Of a stretch of DNA of 64,000 bases, positions 25,201-37,028 are shown one piece after another (position 1 is the stretch's first letter; each line of letters starts with the position of its first letter). Source of the DNA: Andrena cerasifolii (lineage: Eukaryota; Arthropoda; Insecta; Hymenoptera; Andrenidae); assembly GCF_050908995.1 (NCBI RefSeq), contig NC_135122.1, positions 15,230,501 through 15,294,500 of the forward strand, in the 5' to 3' direction. The notes under the pieces are model-generated. The model worked only from the letters and a program-made list of their open reading frames with translations, did not search any database and was not told where the DNA came from. A program made the translations under genes and the position numbers.

Positions 25201-28008
25201 AGCCGCGGGCGAATTCGAAGCTAACAGAAAAGCGAGCGAACGGAATTAAACGGCCGGTAGTCCCGCTCCCTCCTCGAGGACAGTATGGCTTGTTAATTAC
25301 TCGGGGCTAACTGTAGCTAATTGGTGGAAACTGTACGATGTAAAGGCAAGAATCCGTAAGGGAAGCAAACGGATCGCTTTAATGAAGAGTAATGTACACT
25401 GAACTGGGGTACTTTGGGCAGATGTGTGCTGCGATACTTGCGCTATATGTTAATTAATTATCGCAAATCCATCAATCAGTTTAGCCTACAATAGTTAAGC
25501 CTTGATTAATTAACGAACAATCCCGGATACTGGCATTACAGACTTTATTTCCCTTTCATCTTTTTTAAACCCCTGCTTCTGCCAGGCGAATATATATTCG
25601 TTCCAGTTTAAAAATTCCTTAGTTTGTCGCGCGGAGCGACAGCTACGCTCGCGACCTCGAGCCCTGAACATTAATTGCAGACGATTTCCGCGACGAAGCG
25701 CTCAGAATGCAGAGACAGTTCTCCTCCCGCCGGGAATTCGCGAGGCGCTCTTTTTCCATACAGTAGATGCTAGGCACACGTTCGCAACCTATTTATTTGG
25801 CCGGGAAGCCGACGTCTGCTTATCTAGCAAGAAGGATAACGGAAGTGGTCCCACCGGGATACCAAGGTACGAGGCAGATCCCCGCGTCGGTGTTTTTCGC
25901 GTGGCTTGTTTCTACCCTGCGAAAACTAAGTTCCTTTGAGTTTCCCAGCCCCGTGGCAGAAGCGGCAACCCTCCAGCTTCCGCGTTTCTTTCGACGCCTA
26001 CCAGCGAGCCGACCTTTCGCCTCGGAATCGTTCGATACCGAGAACTTCCGTCCGCGTTTTTACTCCGCCCCTCGGTGGCTCTGAAAATAATTCGCCCGAT
26101 TCCTGTTCGGTTCTTCCGCGCTTAACTCGAAAGTTGATTCGCGAGGGCAGAGCTGCCGCGCTCGACGCGCACTCGCGATACCCCGCGCGGAACATGCAAC
26201 GGCGGCCGGGGTGGTTTTTCTGTTTTCTTTTTTTTTAATTAAGCACGCGGCAACTGGTCGAGCGACTTCTGACGCTCGAAAATCTTATTCAACGGGATGC
26301 GGGGCCACGTTCCGCGCGAATCGAAGCCTGAATTTTTGACGCCGGGGCTGAATTGTACACGAGCCATGGTTAAATTATGCAAAAACCCAGCGAGAATGTA
26401 TTTCGCGGTGTTTGCGCTACGACCACGTCCACGGTGCGGCGGCGCAAACGTATAGAAATGCTCCTTTAATACGGCGTTACGTTTTAAACGCCGCGTATAA
26501 TTTCATTGTGGGATAGAAACAAGGGACGCTTGGCAGCGGGAAAAATAATGTTCACTCCGGGGGGTGGGCGAGGGGTTATGAACACAAAGGCGCTTGTTTC
26601 TCGTTAGCGAGCGTTTGTTAAATAATCATACCCCGGTCACGACGAAAATAATCTTTCTGTCGGACCATTTAATTAACACGGGACCGAATGCTGCTCGAGA
26701 TGAAGCTCGTTCGACGATGATAAATATGAGCGGCGTGTTTCGAACAGACTGCTTCGTGCGGTAATAAGTGGAGCACATTTCTTGGGTGGAGTCAGCATCG
26801 GGGGGGGAAGTGGAAAAACGATTCGTTTACATGTAGGTTTCATTCTGCACTGTTCTCCAGTCCTTCAGTTCCGGAGCTACGCAATCAGTGCCGTTATAAG
26901 CTTACAAGAGACTTCGGCGACAATTTACTCGCTGAGAAATTAATTTTCTTCGTAAGAGATTAACAGCGGAGAATTCTCTTCCGTGACTTGAGACTCGCGT
27001 TTATTAGAATACACGGAGGAATATTTAAAGAAATCTTCGGCTGAATCCCAAGCGTTCAAACACCCTCGTGACCCGCCTGCGTATATATACTACCAATGGA
27101 AGAAGAAAAAGAGAAGCTCTTAATACGATTAACTGCGCTAAACTCCACCCTCTCTAAATTTCCAGCGACTCGTCGAAAATTAGTGGGCTCAAGGCTCGCC
27201 GGAAGCCCCTCGGTTCGAATTTTTTCCGCTCCTTGGCGGATAATCGGCTGGCAGGAGTCTCGTGGCACGAAAGAAACTGGGGAGCTGAAACGCGCGCGAT
27301 GTTAATTCCCTTCTGTCGTGCACGAGCAATTCAATCCAGCGCGCTGCCCGGTCCTCTTAAAACGCGGTCCGCGGCCAAACTGGATTTCCCGCCGTCGCGA
27401 AGAAAGAAAACCGCCTGGCCGGGAGGTGGGGTCGGGGTAAGTTTTAATGAAACGTGGCGGCATCAAAGTGTAATGACGTTGCGCGATGCGCCGGGGCCGC
27501 GAAACTTCGAGGGGGACAGCGTTATCGCTAGCGGGATACGCGCGAACACGGACCTCCATACGCCGCGGAACTTTAAATCAGAAAGTCTGATTGCTAGCGG
27601 CCGCCAGAGATAGCCCACTGTCCGATGCAGTTTCCGGCCTGGGAGCGGAAGCTCGCCGGTGGACGTGGACCGAGAAATATTATGGTGTCCCAGGGTTAAT
27701 GCTTCTTTCATTCTTTTTTCGATTTCAACTTTGTATACGGCACTCTTGTTTTGTGCCTTTCAGATAGGAAAGGATTTGTGGAACATTAGATAATTGATTG
27801 CGCGCTGCACGGAATAGTTTTCTGCTATGCGAGTGTGGAAAGATAAATTGAGATTCGGAAATATATTATACACACATGAAATTTATTTGATGCCGGGTTT
27901 CTAAGCTGTTACTTTTTGACCCGTCGGGTACCCGGGTACCCGGACATTACCCGGAATAACTCAGTTGAATATAGTATTGTCTGTGATTGTGTTTGGTATA
28001 GTCTGATG
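22269..28008. other. Long non-coding stretch
   Basis: The frames at 23758-24405 (-, 215 codons), 25767-26238 and 27233-27613 overlap antisense frames and lack motifs. A 10-bp palindromic pair, AGGCACCTA and TAGGTGCCT, brackets about 100 bp at 24562-24661. Region 26290-26700 holds octamer-like and TAAT-rich blocks that could be regulatory. GGGTACCC repeats near 27924-27942 sit beside the next repeat block. Confidence 0.4.
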
Positions 28009-28020
28009 TTATTATTATTA

Positions 28021-28063
<43 letters not shown>
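28009..28063. repeat. (TTA)n microsatellite
   Basis: About 18 TTA units interrupted once by a T-run. On the minus strand it is a (TAA)n tract directly after TTTAGGCCCGTGAGTCA-like sequence. This resembles the 3' tail of a LINE, comparable to the AAT tail at 8031. Confidence 0.9.
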
Positions 28064-28130
28064 GACTCACGGGCCTTTAGTTTACAAAAGAGTAAAAAAG
28101 GGATTACATATAGACTAGAACTAAATACTT

Positions 28131-28449
28131 TAACTTAAAACTTAACTTAAACTTAAAACTTAACCCAAACTTAAAACTTAACTCAAACTTAAAACTTAAC
28201 TCAAACTTAAAACTTAACTCAAACTTAAAACTTAACTCAAACTTAAAACTTAACTCAAACTTAAAACTTAACTCAAACTTAAAACTTAACTCAAACTTAA
28301 AACTTAACTTAAACTTAAAACTTAACCCAAACTTAAAACTTAACCCAAACTTAAAACTTAACTCAAACTTAAAACTCAACTCAAACTTAAAACTTAACTC
28401 AAACTTAAAACTTAACTCAAACTTAAAACTTAACTTAAACTTAAAACTA
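28131..28449 (-). repeat. 18-bp minisatellite encoding a (LSFKFE)n hexapeptide
   Basis: About 18 tandem copies of an 18-bp unit, ACTTAAAACTTAACTCAA on the + strand. Unit variants are mainly TTCAA/CCCAA/TTTAA changes. Because the unit is a multiple of three, the minus strand stays open and reads LSFKFE, LSFKFG or LSFKFK hexamers. The frame (28104-28652, 182 codons) begins with a hydrophobic serine- and phenylalanine-rich region. I do not think it is a real protein: the repeat probably lies in the 3' region of a minus-strand LINE that ends in the neighbouring (TAA)n tract. Confidence 0.9.
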
Positions 28450-31400
28450 ACACATGAGCAAAAAACTAAAACTAAGGATAGAAAACATACTAAAGAATAA
28501 AAAAATATTAAGCAGAAATACGTAAAAACTGGCAAAAGGACCGAGAAAGGGAAAGAGAAAGAAAGAGGGGACGAAAAGGACGCAGAGGTTAAATAAAACG
28601 AGGAAATAGCGAATGACCAAGCGGACGAAAGCAACGCTTCTTTATAGGCCATAAAGAACAGAATTTTCTATAAGTATGACAACGAAGAATTATTTTGCGC
28701 TGAGATATATATAATTATCTTTAATTAACTCTTCGCTGTGGAGAATTAATACGAGCAGGGTATGAAGAAACAAGGAGCAATTATGATGTAATCTACTACG
28801 ACCAACACTGCGCGATCATTTTGCAGCAGATTACCGGGCCGTTATGGCTGTGCGAATATTTAACTGTAATTTGAAAGATGGCGCGCGTGGCCCCGGGAAA
28901 TATAGGGTCGGTCATATTTTCCGTGAGATATGTGAATTATCCGCGGGGATATTGAATCGATCGGATATCTCCGAAGTTCTCGTATCTCACTTCCGCGACG
29001 TTCGCGCGTTTAAATTGGACCACGGGGTGAGAAAGGGTCGGGTAACACCCCGTTTTCTTCCGCGAGGAATTATACTGGTCGGGCGGATCGGGAGCATGGT
29101 TCCCGTCGTTGCGGGCGGGTGAATTATGCTCGCGCTTCGAGGAGCGTGTTTCTTAGTTGCCGCGCCCGCTGATGGAAGGGAAAATTAATAAGCCCAAGAC
29201 GTCGTGTGAAAATTACCGTGGCGGCTTAGCGCCGTTTCACCGGCACGCTTTAATGAAGAGAGCCTCGACGTGCACGCGAATAAAAACGGGGCGCAAAAGG
29301 GGGACTGGCGGAGTTTCGGGGTAGGCGAAAAAGCGAGGGGGCCTTTTGATATTAACGGGCGATACCTACGGGGGTGAATTTAAGAAACAATAAAGTAACG
29401 TCGATGTTAACTTGGGCCCTGCTTTGGTCATCTCTTTCGAGCTTTCGTACTTCGTGGTACACCTTAGTATCAAGTACTGCAACTGACGTCATCAAGTTAC
29501 TTGTTACTCGAATACTTATTCCAATACCGTCACACCTCCGTGACGAAAACACTCAATCTTTACCTGCAACTTACAATTAGAAACTTCGGTAATGCTGAAC
29601 TCAGTTTCACTGAACTAATTCGTCTGTCTACCGCGTCAATATTATAATTTAAACTGTCCGCATCATAACCGATGCGTAGAGAAAATGGCACAAGCCAAGC
29701 GAAAGAAACGTTTGAATACCGAAGCGCACTCTTGACTAATCGCTCAACTGTTCGCCGTGTTGCCTGCCAGTGTAATGAAACGCGGGGTGTATTTGCTCGG
29801 TGGATTCAGTGGCGCGTTTAAAATGGCCAGAGGAGGTGACAAGGCGCGCGAGTGGCTGGTGCAAGAGGGCAGTTATTAATCATCGAAATCCCGAGGGCGT
29901 TCGACTCGAGATGACGGAAGCTTGGCAAGGGTGAAAGCGAGGGATTTACAGCTCGCTATCGCGATGGGACAAGCGGAAATTGATCGTCGTAAAACAGCAT
30001 TAAGCGTGTCCATCGTTCGTGTTCGCGATAACGCGTGCTCTCCCGTGGAACGGCGGCTTGGAATAGCGATGGGGGCTAACGGCGACGAGGAAGGTGCCTG
30101 AAAAGAAACGCAGACGCTGGAAGGAACGCTTTACAGCCACTATTATTCAAGCCCCCGCGAGTAACAGTCGTTGTCATTAGTTTCTTGTCGTCGTTTCGCG
30201 ATCACCGTGATCCAACGGAGTTGCTAGCGACTCGCGAAAAAAAGCCAACACTTGGAGGGGGAGTGGGTAAGAAGAGGGACGATCGTTTCTCGCATTCGAA
30301 GGAGGGTTTTTCCAGCCCCCACCCCGTTCCTTTGTCACATCGACGTCTCGTCGCGAAGCTTTTTACAACGACCGTCTCCGAACCCCCTCCCCTATCGAAC
30401 GTTCACGGCCGATGAACAATAATCGCGCCCGATGACTGGCGTCTTTTCTTCCTCGAGCCTACCCAGACGATCGGTACGAAAGGGAAAGGAAGAGATACGA
30501 GCTGGTTAACGCACCGAAAGACCCCCCTTAACTATGAGAAATGACTGACACCATGGGCTTTCTGCGTTCATTCTGACTTGCCGCTTAAAACACGCGCGGT
30601 GATCTACTATTACGCTACAATTAAACGCAAATGGAACTCTACTGAAGACGAAGATACAAAGGAAGCAACCGTGAAATATGCCTAACGAAATCTGAGGGAG
30701 GATCTGGTATTTCAGATAGACTTACATAATGTAAAAGAAAATAGGGTAGCAGTACATTAAAAATTTGGCGTATGAGAAACTCGGCCACCGAGATATGTCC
30801 CTGCAGAGGGGAGATGCGGAAGCGATGGGAGCCGGTGCCCCCCTGGCTGCGGGGGGTGCACTGGAAAAACAGGAAATCAGAGGAGCAGCCTGAAAGATGG
30901 AATTGCCCTGGCCCAGCGTGATTCCGCGCCGCGCATCCTAATGTTGCAATCAATTTCCCTGGTAACGACGTTGCCCCGTCCAGAAAGGATTCGTGGCCGG
31001 ACCCCCGCGCGGCTCCTCTCAATTTGGAGCAGCCAGCCCGGAGGAAGAGGGATGTCGAGTGCAGGCGAGTCGAATATTGGAAGAAACTTATTTCGGTGGG
31101 GGAAATGCAATTTGAATGCGGGCGCGAAACGGGTTGGTCCAGGCTTTATACGCGAGACGCCTCGTTCACCTCTAGCTTCCTTCGCGTGCATTCTGCCTAC
31201 GCGCTCCCCTTCGCCCCCGTGGTCGCCTTCTGTCAACCACCCACCCCCCGCCGTCGACCTTCGACCCGGCCGTACCCTCTCGCCCCCGCCGTGTAACACA
31301 GCGCATGCATACGAAATGCAGAACGACTCCCGCCAGCGCTAAAATATGGCGTCGTATATCGGAGGGCTCGAGCTGCGAGGAAGGAAACGGGCAGCGAAGG

Positions 31401-31919
31401 AAGGAAGGAAGGAAGGATTTCTCGGTTTAGGGCGTGCTAGCGATTGGTACACGGGTCGACGAGCTTTGGACGCATCCTTGAATTTCGGGCAACTCGATCG
31501 CGGGACGATGGATTTACGAGATCGGGCAACTTGCGATTTCTCCGTAGACAGCCGAGGAGGGAGCGCTATGGGGCCGAGGAGGGACGAAGGGGGAGATGAG
31601 ACTGTGTTCGAAAGGGTAACGCGGTAATAACCGAGGATCGCCGGCGCGAGTTTCCGATCCTGGAATTCCATTTCCCCCGCGGCTCGGTGGTATGCAGGAT
31701 CCGAATCTGAACTCGCTATTCATTTTCGGGGGGTCGAACCTGGGGTTGTACCCTTTTTATACGAGGGTAGGTTTATGCAATGAATAGGTGGAATAATTTT
31801 TTCGTCTGCCCTGACGGAATAATTTTTTCGTCCGCGCTGGCGGAGCCAATTTGCTTTATCTTCGTCTCGTGGGCGTTGGGCTATTGATCATCGGGCAAAT
31901 GTTTTATATTTTCCATCAG
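28450..31919. other. Non-coding stretch with a (GGAA)n run
   Basis: No supportable exon. The frames at 30639-31342 overlap on both strands. A short GGAA microsatellite lies at 31396-31417. Confidence 0.45.
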
Positions 31920-32451
31920 TAGGGGAGACCGGGGCTAAAAGTTCCGATTTCGATAAAACATAAAAAATGACTGGAAACTAATGTAGTTATTCTCTTCGCT
32001 ATTGACTAATTTCTTGTTAAATTTATTATACTTTCTGATTTTAAGCTTGTATTTAATATATTGTAATAGGTTTTTCATAGAAAGTAATTTATTTGTGGCT
32101 GATCGAAGCGGAACTTCTTACCCCTATATGGGGCAAGTTGTTATCGCATTGGGGTAAGTTGTTACTAAGATATAAGAGTTGCCTTTTAATTAAATATTTC
32201 ATTTTCTAATAAAATAAAGCAGAATTTTATTAATAATGCTTATTTATGAAGGTTCGGACCAACAAAAATCTATTATCTTTAAAATTTTTTACTCATCTGG
32301 TACGCGACTAATAGGTCCTTGCTTACAAAGTGGGCGACATAGTGATCAACTCACACGGAAAAAATAATTTAAAGTACAACGCTCTTTTTATTTCGAAGAT
32401 AGAGCCGTCGGAACAACTTACCCCCGGAACCTTTAGCCCCGGTCTCCCCTA
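31920..32451. mobile_element. TA-flanked inverted-repeat element (about 530 bp)
   Basis: The left end is TAGGGGAGACCGGGGCTAAA and the right end, reversed, is TAGGGGAGACCGGGGCTAAA, then GGTTCC. This gives a near-perfect 27-bp terminal inverted repeat, with TA at both limits consistent with a Tc1/mariner-type target. The interior contains two tandem GGGGYAAGTTGTTAY motifs at about 32129-32165, and inverted versions next to the right end. Non-coding, so non-autonomous. Confidence 0.85.
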
Positions 32452-33116
32452 CATTGTTTACATTTAGAATCTTCTGATAAATAAATTAACGGATCACGTG
32501 CTACTCTAAAGCCACTGTTCTTAATTGAAATGTTATTCTACTGATGCATAGAGACCAGAATTTAATGGCTCTCCGTAGCCAAGGTGGAGCGACCTTATAT
32601 CGCACAGTGTATTTCTTACCTCGGTATATTTGTAATTACAGGAGCGTGCGATACATAATTTGAAATTCCAAAATTTCCCTAGTGGAAGTTTCTCTCTACC
32701 AAACCCACGATATTCGAAGAATTTCCATTTCATAACACAAGCGCATAGTCTTTTCTTCGCCCTTCTAGCGATCGACTAACGCGACCTAGCAATGGTCAAA
32801 CTTTTCCCCCTCGCCGTTTCCCTGGATTTATTAATACCGCGATTGTACGGAGCTGTCGATATTATTCGTGGCTGTTGGAACAAGCATTGTTTGCCGGTGT
32901 ACGCATACAACGGAACTGGACTCGACACGGCAGGAAGCGGGAACCTGTGGTACGCAGAGTTCCACTCGCCAACCCGTTCAAAATCCACTGAACCTTGTCG
33001 CAATATTAATTTACAACGCGACGAACATTGTAGCAACCGCGAAGAAATGTTTACTGCCGGTGGAATGAATTTGCCTGACATGGAAAGAGGAACGATTCCT
33101 TCGCGAATGACCTGCC
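32452..33116. other. Non-coding stretch, nothing recognised
   Basis: Short overlapping frames on both strands (for example 32776-33144) without motifs. Confidence 0.45.
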
Positions 33117-33470
33117 GAATTCCCTGAGCTATCGAATTCCTCAATCTTCGAGTTAATGAATTACGTAGTTATCGAGCTTCTGAGTTACACAATTGTTTAG
33201 ACGAGGCATTCCCAAATTCTTGGGCTTCCTAATTACCCAATTTTCGAATTCGCGTATATTGGGTACCCGAGCTTCTAAGTTACTTGGTTTTTGAGTGGAG
33301 AAACTCCGAAATTGCTGAGCTTCCGTGCCTCCAAGTTTTCAAATTCAAGTATTCCTGAACTACCGAGCCGTCGAGTTAAGGAATTACCAAGTTCCCTAGC
33401 TACCGATTTATCGAATCACAGAATTAACGGACCACTCAGCTGTCGAATCGCTGATCTACCAAGCGCGAGA
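33117..33470. repeat. Degenerate short-period repeat tract
   Basis: Variants of GAATTAC, GAGTTAC, GAGCTTCT and CTACCGA recur roughly every 10-12 bp throughout. Examples are CGAGCTTCTGAGTTACAC, CCGAGCTTCTAAGTTACT and GAGTTAAGGAATTACCAAG. The tract looks like an ancient, heavily mutated tandem array with a period near 10 bp. It has no credible coding frame. Confidence 0.6.
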
Positions 33471-35219
33471 AACAAGATTTTCTCGTGGTTGGTTGCATCA
33501 TAAGGCGTACCCCAGTGGCTGAGATCGCAGAGGAATGGGGATGAAACAACCGAGCAAAGCTCGCTGAGATTACTGTCGAACCTGTCGACCGGTTTGGACG
33601 TGGAGAAATTGTCCTAGAAGACTCTGACGTTTCATTTTCTGAGCTGGCAATGCACCACCTCGCCCCGCCATTTGTATTCCGCAGTAACGCGACGTGTCTC
33701 ATCGAAGTTACTTAATTCCTTTGTCCCTGGAACGTGTCAGTGTCTCGGTTTGACAGAAAAACTATAGACCATTTCGCCTGCTGCTTTTGAACACGCCTGT
33801 CGCACGGCCTGCTACAGATGTGCCCGGTTTTTAATCCCAAAAAACTGCGCGCCGACACCAGAGTTGCAGAATTCTTGAATCAATCACCGACCCAAACCCC
33901 GCTGGCCCGTAAAGAACCGTCAAATATCCAGGAGACCAAATCGACCTTAACAAGACTTCTCAAGCTACATTTCTTTCGAGCAATATCGAAGCAAGTTACT
34001 ACAGCTTCCACGAGGACCGGGCATCTATCAAACAAGAAACTTATTTATAATACCTAACGTATCGTTCTTCTTTCCTGCGCAACGATTCGTTTTTGTCAAA
34101 CCGGGCACCTTTCATTTCCGCCCCGCGCTTCCTCCAGCTATTTCAAAGCCGTCAATAGTCCAATCTCACAAACGGCGCGTCTTGTCCATGCGGAGAAGAC
34201 AATTTCACCAATATCGTACTTACCTTCGCCAACGATCCACTTTATACAAAGCGCAGCCAACAGGTGCAGCATAAAACATTCGAACTACAAATGACTCGCT
34301 CTTCGCATGCCAAATGTAAAACGTTCATAGAAACCCCCAAGGGTCCCGGACATCCTAAACCCCAATGACGATTCCAACCGCCTCCAACGCTTCCAATGAA
34401 ATCAAACACCAGTATCCTCAAGAATACCGACTCAATCCCGCCCGTATTACAATTAGATAATCCCGCGAGCCCATTGCCAGAGCCACTGAAACCCCCGAAC
34501 CCCTCATCGCTGCACATTCCTGACTCCCGCTTGAATTCCCGATCCGACTGTTTAGTCGGCGAATCGCGCCGCGGTTTAATAGCAACGCTAGACAAAAAGC
34601 AAGGGGGAGGGGGAGGGGGTAGGGGGGAGGCGGAATATCGAATTGCGGGGCTGATCAAATTTTCTGCACGCTCTACGAGCCGTTTGAGCAGGGGTTGGAA
34701 AGCAACGCGGAGGCGACTCGCGGTAGACCGCAGCGCGCGAGCACAATCCGTCGCGCACAATGCGCCGCGATGAGGCTGTCGGTCGCTGGCCCGTCGGCAT
34801 TATTAGCGAGTCGATATCGGCGAATGAAAATCTCCATTGGATCCAGCCGCCCGCCTACGCCCCGTGGGCCGAGTTAAATGAGAAGAAGAACGAGACGCAA
34901 TAAATCGCGATAGACGCCGCGTCGGGGGCACAGCCGTGTCCTAAAAGAGAGCAGATATTTCAATATAAGTCCGTCGACTTCTGCACAATGACGTTTGGAT
35001 GAACGCTCTTGGGCCTGGCTCGAGTCGCTCCCCCCCCCCCCCCCAGCGATGAGTCGAGTCTATAATTCTCTATCGCGCCGGGGCATTGTGCAGTCGTCAA
35101 ACACGACGCCCAGTCACTTCTTTATGCGGGGCTCTTCTTGTAGGCGGGAAGAGTTGCCAGTTAGTCGGGTATTGTGCATCGGGGTAATCCTCGTTTATTC
35201 GTGTCTTATTAGTTCCCTT
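33471..35219. other. Non-coding stretch with G-rich and poly-C tracts
   Basis: Contains a G-quadruplex-type motif at 34603-34630 and a run of 15 C at 35030-35044. The 172-codon minus frame at 34242-34760 is open partly because the G-tract reads as prolines and is not supported as a gene. Confidence 0.45.
34603..34630 (+). other. G-quadruplex-forming motif
   Basis: Four or more runs of five to six G are separated by A or TA (GGGGGAGGGGGAGGGGG, then TAGGGGGG). This meets the usual G-quadruplex pattern with very short loops. Confidence 0.8.
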
Positions 35220-35912
35220 TTAACGGGGGAAGCCACTGTGAAAATTATTTTTTCGCGGTTTTTTCTTTTTGTGCACTTTTAGAATACCTATATGGGATCT
35301 CAAGAATATACCTGCACAATTTCAAGGTGGATCTCGACAAAATTCTGGGAGCTACGGAAGGTTTTGTATAGGTAGAGCCACGCTTAGGATCGAGTGCACG
35401 CATAGGTAACTTTGTGTCAATCGCCTGAAAAGTTTATGTCCAAGAATTCAAATGTATCTAATAAGAGGGATTATGAACTTATTGTTCAGATTGTTTAGAA
35501 CTAGATAGAGAAGCACTGGCCATGACAGGACCATATACAGTTGCGATCTTTGAGTTGCAGAAAATAACTTCTGTCAAACACTTTAAACGCGATTATCTCG
35601 AAAAGGCATTTGTTTGTTGGCACTTGAAATTTTCAGGGCATATTCGTAATAATATTATCTTCAGTTAAGCGTAGAAGTGTTTTAATTGTAACATAATAGT
35701 CCGCCATTCCTTCAAAAATTAATATTTTTTAATATCTGTACGCTTAATTGAAGCTATTGTAATATAGTTTAAGAAAACGTTCGAGTTTTTAGGTAAATAT
35801 ATGTATTTTCAGTTGGTAATATAGATTTCTCGTAGAAAGTTACATTTCATTATAAAAACATGTCTTGAAAATGGCCTTTATTTTCGACCATCATAGTGGC
35901 TTCTCCCCTTAA
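35220..35912. mobile_element. TTAA element, family D
   Basis: A 693-bp element. The left end is TTAACGGGGGAAGCCACTGT and the right end, reversed, is TTAAGGGGAGAAGCCACTAT, then GAT. The imperfect inverted repeats are about 25 bp with TTAA at both limits. The interior is AT-rich and contains ACTTTAAACGCG followed by ATCTCGAAAA at 35595, a variant of the module seen in families B, C and E. No transposase frame. Confidence 0.8.
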
Positions 35913-35927
35913 GAAGCTTGTAAGGGG

Positions 35928-36300
35928 TTACACACCTAAGGTCGGAAAATAGTGTCAGTTTTAGGATTATTTTTCATATAAAGAAACGTGATATTGATAA
36001 ATCAAGATATACACCTTGTGTACGAATTAAGCTGTATTCTCATCAAAAAGAAATTTGATATCTTAGGACTTAGGAAATAGTGCCATAGCAGCCCCTTCTC
36101 CCAAGGCCTCTTCATATTTGCGGTACCAAAAATATCTCAGAGATTACTGGACCGCTTTGAATAAAATTTTGCAGGAATATTCTTAAGACAATAATATAGT
36201 ACCTGGCGGGGTCGATTTTTAAAAAAATTTTAAATCTTCGATAGCTTCGATGGAAGTTGAAAGGATACAACGCCTTCAAAGAAATATGAGCAACTTCTAA
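35928..36300. mobile_element. Degenerate TTAA-type element, family F
   Basis: Begins TAAGGGGTTACACACC, a family-B-like terminus lacking the first T, only 15 bp after the end of the preceding element. At 36134 it carries ATCTC-N23-TAAAATTTT, the shared internal module. No right terminus is recognisable, and the given end is approximate. Confidence 0.45.
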
Positions 36301-37028
36301 GTCTCTTAAACACCGTGTATTTCGCTTAGCTCTCTTCTCGACGCAAAAATTAAATTCAGTAAGGCAAACAATCTCCTGTTCTGACTTCGATAGCGATACA
36401 CTTTGCCGCGATAAATAGAGTGACCCGTAGAACTGGAAAAATCGATTTCGAGAAGCCGAGGCAGGCGCCCGTTACAGCGGCTGACAGGCTTGTTACGTGA
36501 CACAGGTTCTTGCAAGGAAAATTGTTTAACTTGGGGGAAATAAGACGCTCGCGACAACGTTACGAAAGCGCTGGCGGGGAGCGGGTGGGGCATCATCGAG
36601 GGTAATCGACGAACAAGGGGCCCCCATCAAAGTGTCACTGGCAGAAGGGTGATGCCCCGGCGCAAACCTTCGCAAAGTTTCATCGAGGACGAAGTCGCCG
36701 ACCGTCACTTTGCGTAAAGCTGTCGCGTGGCCGAGCGACTTGCCCCGCATCAACTTCGCCTTTGTTACCTCGGCTCTCTCATCGTGACATTCTTTCTTCG
36801 ACGACGATCAACTTCCGCTGGATGAAGGGCCCTTAGACTATAGCTTCAACTATGGAGCTAGAAACTTGCTTCTGGAACCGACGCAACTAAAGCACTTGCA
36901 TCGACTAGAATGGCCGCGGACTAAAGGGTGCGTGGAGCTCGAAGATTCGTGCGAGGAAGATTTATCAGACACGCTGTCCTAAGAATACGTTTGAGGGAAC
37001 AAGGGTCGGTGTTGAGCGAATTCGGTAC
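36301..37028. other. Non-coding stretch, nothing recognised
   Basis: Minus-strand frames at 36306-36753 show no motif. Confidence 0.45.

Noticed and set aside
28131..28449. Regular spaced repeats considered as a CRISPR array
   Set aside because: The units are contiguous 18-bp tandem copies without spacers, in a eukaryotic context, so this is a minisatellite.
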